Source: an uncultured Clostridia bacterium
Lineage (GTDB): Bacteria; Bacillota; Clostridia; Oscillospirales; CAG-272
Direction: 5' to 3'
Length of the DNA: 5,580 nucleotides
Assembly: GCA_946040935.1 (NCBI GenBank)
Contig: CAMGCN010000083.1
Coordinates: forward strand, 1-5,580
Shown here: positions 1-5,580 of the stretch, in pieces
Layout of the letters: each line of letters starts with the position of its first letter
Position numbering within the stretch: position 1 is the first letter of the stretch
The notes under the pieces: generated by a model
Database searches by the model: none
What the model saw: the letters and a program-made list of their open reading frames with translations, nothing else
What the model was told of the DNA's origin: nothing
Made by a program: the position numbers and the translations under genes

Positions 1-44
1 ATAGCGTAGCGTCTCGTGGGCTCGGAGATGTGTATAAGAGACAG
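1..44 (+). other. Illumina Nextera adapter left on the contig end (artefact)
   Basis: Bases 26-44 are identical to the 19-bp Tn5 mosaic end used in Nextera tagmentation, and bases 11-25 match the rest of the Nextera read-2 (i7 side) adapter. Bases 3-10 (AGCGTAGC) sit where the i7 index belongs. Their reverse complement, GCTACGCT, is what I recall as Nextera index N709. Bases 1-2 (AT) fit the end of the P7 oligo. The whole stretch is therefore library-construction sequence that escaped trimming, and genomic sequence starts at about base 45. It should be masked. It also supplies a false GTG start at 30-32 for the reading frame that follows. Confidence 0.97.
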
Positions 45-260
45 GTATGGGCAATTATTCTTAAGATAACGGGCTCTGTTTTTGCGTCTGTTTTGCTTTT
101 TATCTCATTTGTCGTCGCTTATTTCTATTTCAGAGGAGCTGTCGGCTCATTCATAATAACTCTCCTCTTCGGCATTTGCTCATCCCTTTTCGTTTTGTCT
201 GCCATGTTTATGATATGCAGGATTGAAGAAGGAATAAGGCAGATAAAAACAAAGCTGTAA
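45..260 (+). CDS. 3' end of a small two-helix membrane protein, 5'-truncated
   Basis: I do not recognise the family. The frame stays open from the first genomic base to TAA at 258-260, giving 71 residues. Two hydrophobic stretches are visible: the first runs roughly from AIILKITG through VVAYFYF and the second from GSFIITLLFG to MFMIC. A short charged tail (RIEEGIRQIKTKL) follows. This looks like an integral membrane protein with two transmembrane helices and a cytoplasmic basic C-terminus. The true start is missing. An apparent GTG start at 30 lies in adapter sequence, so the residues MYKRQ that it would add are artificial. The gene ends 28 bases before dxs on the same strand, suggesting a shared transcript. 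The compact hydrophobic composition and operon-like spacing support a real gene, but no function can be assigned. Confidence 0.6.
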   Translation, partial: VWAIILKITGSVFASVLLFISFVVAYFYFRGAVGSFIITLLFGICSSLFVLSAMFMICRIEEGIRQIKTKL

Positions 261-288
261 TAAGGCTCTAATATACATAACAAACATA

Positions 289-2094
289 ATGGAATATAAA
301 ATACTTTCTAAAATAAACTGTCCCGAGGATGTGAAGGCGCTCCCTCATGACGAGATACTTCCCCTTTCCGAGGAGATACGCGCTTTCATGTGCGAAAAGG
401 TGGATAAGCAGGGCGGACATCTCGCTTCAAACCTTGGTGTGGTAGAGCTGACTCTCGCTATACACAGAGTTTTTGACTGTCCGAAGGATCACATTATATT
501 TGACGTCGGTCATCAGAGCTATGTGCACAAAATACTGACGGGACGAAAAGACGGCTTCGACACTCTCCGCACGCCGGGAGGACTTTCCGGCTTTACCAAG
601 CGCTCGGAGAGCGAGTATGACGCTTTCGGAGCGGGACATTCCTCTACTTCTCTTTCGGCGGCGCTCGGCTTTGCCGAGGCGGACAAGCTCGCAGGCAGAG
701 ACAGTTATACTGTCGCGGTGGTAGGCGACGGCGCATATACCGGCGGTATGATACACGAGGCGCTGAATAACTGCCGTCCAAAGCTCAATCTCGTTATAAT
801 ATTAAATGAAAACGAGATGTCAATATCCAAAAATATAGGTCAGTTTGCAAATCAGATAGCAAAGATACGTTCTTCAAAAGGCTATTACCGTGCAAAGCGC
901 AGAATAATGAACATGGTCACGGGAATACCGCTCGTCGGCAAATTCCTTTTCAGGAGGATAGCACGGGTGAAGGTCAACATGAAGAACAGGCTGTACGGCT
1001 CAAACTGTTTTGAAGAGCTGGGACTTTACTATTTAGGCCCTATTGACGGAAACGACTATGACCTTGTCGAGCGAGTTCTTACCGAAGCGAAGAATATGCA
1101 CCGCTCGACTATAATACATATAAAAACGAAAAAAGGAAAAGGCTACGCCCCTGCCGAGGCGGAGCCGGCGAAATATCACGGCGTTCCTCCCAAAGGAAGC
1201 GAGGAAAAGCGCAACTTCTCACAGGAGTTCGGCGACATTCTCTGCGATATGGCGAGAGAGCACGGAGATATATGTGCCATAACGGCCGCCATGAGCTACG
1301 GAACGGGACTTGAAGAGTTCAGGCGCAGTTTCCCCAAGCGCTTTTTTGATGTCGGGATAGCCGAGGAGCACGCTGTTACCTTTGCGGCAGGACTTGCCGC
1401 CGACGGAGCAAGACCTTTCTTCGCTGTTTATTCGTCTTTTTTGCAGAGGGCGTATGACAATATTCTGCACGATGTCGTGCTTCAGGGGCTTCCCGTGGTG
1501 CTTTGCGTTGACCGCGCGTCTCTTGCGCCGTCCGACGGTGCGACGCATCACGGTATTTACGATGTCGCTTTCCTGAACACTATACCGAATATTGAAATTT
1601 ACACGCCGTCATCTTTTGCAAAGCTGAAAGAAGCGTTAAAGAGCGCGTATGACAGGGCGCTTCCCTGTGCGGTGCGTTATCCCAACTCTTCCGAGCTTGT
1701 CTTACCCGAGAGCTTTTGCGACGAGGGAGACTTTATGTACGACTTTAAGAACGAAAAGCCCGAGAGGGTGCTTATAACCTACGGCAAGATAGCGCAAGAG
1801 GCGCTAAAGGCAAAGAAAGAGCTTGACTTTGGTATTGTAATACTCGAAAAAATTCGGCCGTATTCCGAAACAGCGAAAAAAATCAAAAGTATATTACCTC
1901 TCTCTTCAAAGCTCGTCTTTCTCGAGGAGGGTGTATATGCAGGCGGCGCGGGTATGATGCTGCGCGATGAGCTGAAACGTGATATGACCGTTCTTGCGAT
2001 AAAAGACAGCTTTGGCGAAGGCAAAATCGGAGAGAGCTTGTATGAAAGCTGCGGAATTTCCGCAAAACACATTAAGGAGGCTTTTGGCAGATGA
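289..2094 (+). CDS. dxs: 1-deoxy-D-xylulose-5-phosphate synthase
   Basis: Cytosolic thiamine-diphosphate (TPP) enzyme that condenses pyruvate and glyceraldehyde 3-phosphate into DXP, the first step of the MEP isoprenoid pathway and a branch to thiamine and pyridoxal. At 601 residues it is near the usual ~620. The N-terminal TPP domain shows GGHLASNLG (H44), GHQSYVHK, GAGHSS, and the metal/TPP motif GDG (D147) to N175. The central pyrimidine-binding domain shows IAEEHAVTF with catalytic E359, LQRAYD (R387), VDRA (R409) and DGATHHG (D416, H420). A transketolase C-terminal domain follows from about 490. Residues corresponding to E. coli R478 (PRG motif) read PNS (N466), which is unusual. The C-terminal domain also lacks the common RFxKPLD motif and reads EKIRPYSE. 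The ATG at 289 keeps the conserved N-terminal helix region (KINCPEDVKAL), but no Shine-Dalgarno precedes it. The stop overlaps the next gene by ATGA. Confidence 0.97.
   Translation: MEYKILSKINCPEDVKALPHDEILPLSEEIRAFMCEKVDKQGGHLASNLGVVELTLAIHRVFDCPKDHIIFDVGHQSYVHKILTGRKDGFDTLRTPGGLSGFTKRSESEYDAFGAGHSSTSLSAALGFAEADKLAGRDSYTVAVVGDGAYTGGMIHEALNNCRPKLNLVIILNENEMSISKNIGQFANQIAKIRSSKGYYRAKRRIMNMVTGIPLVGKFLFRRIARVKVNMKNRLYGSNCFEELGLYYLGPIDGNDYDLVERVLTEAKNMHRSTIIHIKTKKGKGYAPAEAEPAKYHGVPPKGSEEKRNFSQEFGDILCDMAREHGDICAITAAMSYGTGLEEFRRSFPKRFFDVGIAEEHAVTFAAGLAADGARPFFAVYSSFLQRAYDNILHDVVLQGLPVVLCVDRASLAPSDGATHHGIYDVAFLNTIPNIEIYTPSSFAKLKEALKSAYDRALPCAVRYPNSSELVLPESFCDEGDFMYDFKNEKPERVLITYGKIAQEALKAKKELDFGIVILEKIRPYSETAKKIKSILPLSSKLVFLEEGVYAGGAGMMLRDELKRDMTVLAIKDSFGEGKIGESLYESCGISAKHIKEAFGR
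2074..2080 (+). promoter_or_regulatory. Strong Shine-Dalgarno for the SLH surface-protein gene, inside dxs
   Basis: AAGGAGG lies 10 bases upstream of the ATG at 2091 and within the last codons of dxs. With the ATGA overlap (start 2091-2093, dxs stop 2092-2094), it fixes the start of the downstream gene over the alternative ATG at 2100. It also implies that ribosomes finishing dxs can reinitiate directly, which is translational coupling. Confidence 0.85.
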
Positions 2095-5000
2095 AAAGCA
2101 TGAAAAGAATTATTTCGTTTATGGTGACGGTCACTGTAATAATGAGTTTATTTACATTTGCCCTGCCGTCGTCGGCAGACGGCGGACTTGTTGATTCGGG
2201 TATTGACTATACCGAGTCGCTTGATATGATAAAAAATCCGCTTATGGGTTATCCTACATGCGCGTCTATAACCTTTTCCGATAATATGCCGGTGCGTAAT
2301 GACAGCGGATTTATCTGGTATTATATAAATATCAACCGTTATTCGGCCGGAAACCATTTGTATCAGGACACATACGGCGCAGACGCGAAGGCGCCCGTCG
2401 GCGGCGAGGACAAACCTATTTCAGAAGAGGCTCTGTCGCGTTTTTCGCAAACTCTGTATAACCTCCGCATGAACGGCGCAACCTGCCTTTTGCGCTTTGT
2501 TTATGACTGGGACGGAAAGCCCGGCTGCGAGCCTGCCGACTTTGAAATGATAATCACCCATATAAAACAGCTTTGCGATGTTGTCAGCGAATATCCCGAC
2601 GTCGTTTACGGCTTTGAGTGCGGTATTATCGGCGTTTTCGGCGAGATGCATTCGTCCATATACTGCGGCGCCGCATATGCAAACAGAATTATTGACACAT
2701 ACATTAAGAACACCCCCGACAGTATGACGCTTATGGTGCGTACGCCTTTGTATATCGCAAACTATCTGGGCATAACGCGCGAACAGCTTGCCGAGTATGT
2801 GCCTAAGAGGGGAAGCGTACCCTACAGACTTTCGTATTTTAACGACGGATATATGAACACCGCCAACGACACGGGAACCTGGGCGAACCGCGCACAGGAC
2901 CTTAAATTCCTTGAAAAAGCGAGCGAGCATAACTCCTACGGCGGCGAATACGGAAGCGCATACTCTTCTCAATATTTGCCCAACAGCGCCTGCATACCCG
3001 AAAACGCTATACCCGAAATGTACAGAACGCATGTCAATTTCATACGCGGAAACGTATATAAGATAGGCGGAAACAATAAGGTATTCGGATATGACCAATA
3101 TACATATTCGGAAGAATACGAAGAGGATTATTTCCCTGACAACTCTGCCTTTTACGGCTCGGACTGCCACACCTTTATTACCGCGCATCTCGGTTACCGC
3201 CTCGTTTTGAGGGACAGTAAGCTCTCTTCGGAAACAAAGGCGGGCGGCACTCTGCGGCTGAAGGGCACTATAGAAAACACAGGCTTTGCAAACGTTCTTA
3301 CCTACCCCACGGCGCAGGTATTGCTCGTAAAGGGCGGATATATTTACAAAACAGACGTTGACATAAAGGCATACGATATTAAGTCCTGCACAAAATACGA
3401 CTATGATATGACCTTCTCGCTGCCCTCTAACATGCCCTTGGGCAAGTATGACGTGTATCTGCGTTTTTCTACGAGCACCGTCTCGCCTCTGACCGAGGTT
3501 GCAAGCGGCTTGAAATTTGCAAACAACGGGGATATTTTCGACGCAAACTACGGAGCAAACCTTATCGGAGCTATCAGCGTTACCGAAGGGGATAGTATTC
3601 AGTCGGCTTCTTCTGACGCTTTCGCACAGATAGACTCTGCTCTGCCCGGCGCCACCGTAACGCGCGGAGCTCCGCTGCTTGCAGGATACGGATTTCCCGT
3701 CACCGGAAGCGGCGCTGAGATTTCCTATAATGTGGGAGATACAATGACTCTTTCCGCAGAGAACAAGCTTCGTTCCGATGCGACTGTCACCTATAAATGG
3801 TACAAGGGCGTTGCGCTCGTCTCAAACGGGCCGACGCTTACAAGAGAGAGTGTTTCTCTTTCCGACGCAGGCGACTACAGCCTCAAAATTACCGCTCTCG
3901 GAAATACCGTAACCACATGCAAAGTTAAAGTAACCGTGACAGAACACGATTTCGGCGAGCAGACCGTCACAAAAAAGGCGACCTGCCATTCCACGGGAAC
4001 CGCATCGCGCACATGTGCCGAATGCGAAGTTTCGGAAACGATAATTCTCCCTGCAGAGGCTCATGCCGCGGGAGAGAATGAGATAACACCTTCGACCTGT
4101 TCCGAGCAGGGCGTCGACGCTGTAAAATGCGTTAAGTGCGGCGACGAGCTCTCATATGTTCTTTTGCCGTATGCGCCGCATAATTATTCTGATGAAGTCC
4201 GCGAGGCAACATGTACTCGGGACGGCGTTATAATTCATGTTTGTCCCGACTGCGGATATACAGAGGAAGAGACGCTTCCTGCGACAGGACATGAATATTC
4301 CTATTCGCTCAAGGGCGACGTGCTTGAGAAGGTATGTAAAAAATGCGGCGAGTCAACGACTCCGGTTGAGCTGGACGGAACAACGGGTGTTACGGGAATA
4401 ACGCAAGAGCAGTTTGACAATCCCGACAAAGGTGCAGTTGACGCAAGCGATGAGATCGTTCTTGTCGGTGAGGACGGCTATGTTGACTCGTATAAACTTA
4501 CGACTCCTTCATCAAACATAACATTCCTTTTACGCGCCACCGGCGTGGAAAAACCTATTAAGTTGGGTAAATTCAGACTCGTTTCATACAGCGAGAACGG
4601 GGAAAGCAATACATTTGACAGTAACAACGCGGCAAACTACTACGGCGATTGTCTTTATGAGATAACCGAGGACGGCCTTTGGGCGTTTTCCTTGAATAAA
4701 ATAGTCATGAACAGCGCCGGAAACACTTTCCGCGGAGTAACATGGGCGGCGTTTAACGATCCGGATTCCACCAAGGGAACAAAAGAGACGCAGAACAGCA
4801 ACTCAAATGCAGAAATAGAGCTTGTCGGTATATATGACGGCGTGCTTTCAAACGTCACCGTGTATGCGGACAGCGACGGAACGGTACTTTGTGAGACAGA
4901 GAACAAATATCACCACGGCGGTATATGGAGCAACAGTATGAGAAAGGTAGACACCGCCGACGGAGAGTACACGGGGGAGAACCCGACAAAGACGAGCGAC

Positions 5001-5580
5001 GCGGATTATGTTTATACCTTCTCTCATTGGGCATACTCAAACGGAGAAAAGGCAGACGCCCTTTTGACAAAGTCTGTTCTTTACCCGGTATTTGAAAAGT
5101 CAGAGAATACCTGTTTGCATGAAAACAGAATAACTAAGGTGATTACCGAAGCGACATGTACTTCGGAGGGCACGGCGGGAGTCGTGTGCGGCGACTGCGG
5201 AGCAACTCTTTCCATAAACGAGACAATATCGAAAACCGCGCATAAGGAAGGCAACAGACGTATCAGCGAGGAGCCTACCTTTACCTCCTACGGCGAAAAA
5301 GAGATTTTCTGCGCCGACTGCTATACACTTATCCGCACCGAGAAAATTGCTAAAGTAGAGAACAAATTCACCGATGTTGATATAAACGCGTGGTATTCAA
5401 AGCCTGTAAGCTATGCAATATATCACAACATCTTCAGCGGAATGAGCCCGACGACGTTCGAGCCGAACGGCAATATGACAAGAGCTATGTTCGTCACCGT
5501 CCTCGGCAGATTAGACGGCGCAGTCAACGACAAAAACAAAGGCACCGTGTTTACCGACGTTCCGACGGGCGAGTGGTACT
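2091..5580 (+). CDS. SLH-anchored surface protein with DUF4874/DUF4832-like putative glycosidase module, 3' end outside window
   Basis: An exported, wall-anchored multidomain protein; 1163 residues are visible with no stop. A Lys/Arg start and hydrophobic core form a Sec signal peptide, probably cleaved near residue 29 (SSA/DG). Residues ~40-225 resemble DUF4874 (NPLMGYPT, LLRFVYDWDG, GIIGVFGEMHSS with E185). Residues ~240-476 resemble DUF4832 (YRLSYFNDGYMN, YGGEYG with E286, LGYRLVLRD, ENTGFANV). The pair is thought to be a TIM-barrel glycosidase-like module with no proven activity, so catalytic roles for E185 and E286 are inference. Residues ~543-617 form an Ig-like domain (YKWYKG, SDAGDYSLKI) that lacks the usual disulphide Cys. 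Cys-rich repeats follow (619-755), then an unrecognised region (759-950), an InlB/Listeria-type repeat (about 951-1003, YTFSHWAYSNG), more Cys repeats (1008-1080), one full SLH domain (1092-1143) and the start of a second. I am sure of the SLH anchor, fairly sure of the DUF pair and unsure of the substrate; a wall or host glycan is a guess. Confidence 0.9.
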   Translation, partial: MKSMKRIISFMVTVTVIMSLFTFALPSSADGGLVDSGIDYTESLDMIKNPLMGYPTCASITFSDNMPVRNDSGFIWYYININRYSAGNHLYQDTYGADAKAPVGGEDKPISEEALSRFSQTLYNLRMNGATCLLRFVYDWDGKPGCEPADFEMIITHIKQLCDVVSEYPDVVYGFECGIIGVFGEMHSSIYCGAAYANRIIDTYIKNTPDSMTLMVRTPLYIANYLGITREQLAEYVPKRGSVPYRLSYFNDGYMNTANDTGTWANRAQDLKFLEKASEHNSYGGEYGSAYSSQYLPNSACIPENAIPEMYRTHVNFIRGNVYKIGGNNKVFGYDQYTYSEEYEEDYFPDNSAFYGSDCHTFITAHLGYRLVLRDSKLSSETKAGGTLRLKGTIENTGFANVLTYPTAQVLLVKGGYIYKTDVDIKAYDIKSCTKYDYDMTFSLPSNMPLGKYDVYLRFSTSTVSPLTEVASGLKFANNGDIFDANYGANLIGAISVTEGDSIQSASSDAFAQIDSALPGATVTRGAPLLAGYGFPVTGSGAEISYNVGDTMTLSAENKLRSDATVTYKWYKGVALVSNGPTLTRESVSLSDAGDYSLKITALGNTVTTCKVKVTVTEHDFGEQTVTKKATCHSTGTASRTCAECEVSETIILPAEAHAAGENEITPSTCSEQGVDAVKCVKCGDELSYVLLPYAPHNYSDEVREATCTRDGVIIHVCPDCGYTEEETLPATGHEYSYSLKGDVLEKVCKKCGESTTPVELDGTTGVTGITQEQFDNPDKGAVDASDEIVLVGEDGYVDSYKLTTPSSNITFLLRATGVEKPIKLGKFRLVSYSENGESNTFDSNNAANYYGDCLYEITEDGLWAFSLNKIVMNSAGNTFRGVTWAAFNDPDSTKGTKETQNSNSNAEIELVGIYDGVLSNVTVYADSDGTVLCETENKYHHGGIWSNSMRKVDTADGEYTGENPTKTSDADYVYTFSHWAYSNGEKADALLTKSVLYPVFEKSENTCLHENRITKVITEATCTSEGTAGVVCGDCGATLSINETISKTAHKEGNRRISEEPTFTSYGEKEIFCADCYTLIRTEKIAKVENKFTDVDINAWYSKPVSYAIYHNIFSGMSPTTFEPNGNMTRAMFVTVLGRLDGAVNDKNKGTVFTDVPTGEWY
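3945..4355 (+). repeat. Cys-rich repeat block 1: three 38-residue copies plus a degenerate fourth
   Basis: Within the surface protein (residues 619-755) the pattern (A/S)TC-x3-G-x5-C-x2-C recurs. First Cys residues are at 632, 670 and 708, exactly 38 residues apart. Each is followed 10 residues later by a CxxC pair (642/645, 680/683, 718/721). A degenerate fourth copy keeps CxxC (749/752) but lacks the first Cys. A His sits 11-13 residues before each first Cys (H619, H658, H697). I recognise this as a repeat style common in surface proteins of gut Clostridia, usually between other domains. Its function is unknown. The Cys/His spacing would suit metal binding or disulphides. Confidence 0.85.
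5112..5330 (+). repeat. Cys-rich repeat block 2, just before the SLH domains
   Basis: Residues 1008-1080 of the surface protein carry one good copy of the same repeat (H1010, C1023, C1033/C1036) and one degenerate copy. In the degenerate copy ATC has become PTF (F1064 in place of Cys) while CxxC remains (C1074/C1077). A ~250-residue stretch of other sequence separates it from block 1. DNA around 4204-4217 and 5149-5162 remains similar (both contain ACATGTACT), consistent with duplication of a common unit followed by drift. Position next to SLH suggests a stalk or spacer role. Confidence 0.75.
5364..5580 (+). repeat. SLH domains: one complete, second cut by the window end
   Basis: Residues 1092-1143 form a full S-layer homology domain: FTDVDINAWY, then VSYAIYHNIFSGM, TTFEPNGNMTRAMFVTVLGRLDG. 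A second begins at about residue 1153 (VFTDVPTGEWY) and runs out of the window. SLH domains generally come in sets of three and bind pyruvylated secondary cell-wall polymers, tethering the protein to the outside of the Gram-positive wall. On that pattern, roughly 100 further residues and the stop codon should lie within a few hundred bases beyond 5580. Confidence 0.93.

Noticed and set aside
26..44. Tn5 mosaic end as a sign of a transposon
   Set aside because: It is contiguous with the Nextera adapter and an i7 index, so it is library chemistry and not a genomic element.
30..44. GTG start codon for the small membrane protein
   Set aside because: The codon and the next four lie in adapter sequence. 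The true start lies upstream of the contig end.
261..288. Promoter or terminator between the membrane-protein gene and dxs
   Set aside because: The gap is only 28 bases. I see no -35/-10 pair and no GC-rich hairpin followed by a T run.
427..756. Minus-strand open frame of 109 codons inside dxs
   Set aside because: It overlaps strongly conserved Dxs coding sequence, and its product is Ser/Arg-rich and low in complexity. It is a shadow frame. The same applies to those at 1219-1551 and 1779-2072.
2421..3188. A 255-codon open frame on the minus strand
   Set aside because: It lies fully inside the DUF4874/DUF4832 coding region. Its translation is a Val/Arg/Ile-rich string with no recognisable domain, and it lacks operon context. 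It is the mirror of codon bias on the other strand.
3945..4355. Cys pairs as cytoplasmic zinc-finger or rubredoxin-type domain
   Set aside because: The protein has a signal peptide and SLH domains, so the repeats lie outside the cell. The units are too short and too regular to match rubredoxin, and no DNA-binding elements are present.

Overview
The window looks like the start of an assembled contig from an uncultured, gut-type Clostridia bacterium (Firmicutes; Oscillospirales-like is my best guess). This rests on the clostridial Dxs, the S-layer homology (SLH) motif 'MTRAMFVTVLGRL', the Cys-rich 'ATC...CxxCG' surface repeats, moderate GC content and a strong AAGGAGG ribosome binding site. These are family impressions; no database search was possible. 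The first 44 bases are not biological. They are an Illumina/Nextera adapter with an i7 index, so true genomic sequence begins at about base 45.

Layout, all genes on the + strand: (1) 45-260, the 3' end of a gene for a small protein with two membrane segments, truncated by the contig edge; (2) 289-2094, dxs, 1-deoxy-D-xylulose-5-phosphate synthase, the entry enzyme of the MEP isoprenoid pathway; (3) 2091-5580, a large exported protein still open at the window end (1163 codons visible). Its order is signal peptide, DUF4874/DUF4832-type putative glycosidase-like module, Ig-like domain, Cys-rich repeats, an unidentified beta-rich region, an InlB/Listeria-type repeat, more Cys-rich repeats, then SLH domains. 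No RNA genes, CRISPR arrays, genuine mobile elements or terminators are visible, and no non-coding stretch exceeds about 30 bases.

How they fit together: the genes are packed like an operon. dxs overlaps the surface-protein gene by ATGA, and that gene's ribosome binding site lies inside the dxs 3' end, so the two are probably translationally coupled. There is no obvious metabolic link between isoprenoid precursor synthesis and this cell-surface protein. An indirect link is possible, because undecaprenyl phosphate made from MEP precursors carries envelope polymers, and SLH domains usually bind such polymers. Simple gene packing is equally possible. The most interesting content is the architecture of the surface protein and its exactly 38-residue Cys repeat, together with a Dxs whose usual PRG substrate-contact motif reads PNS.
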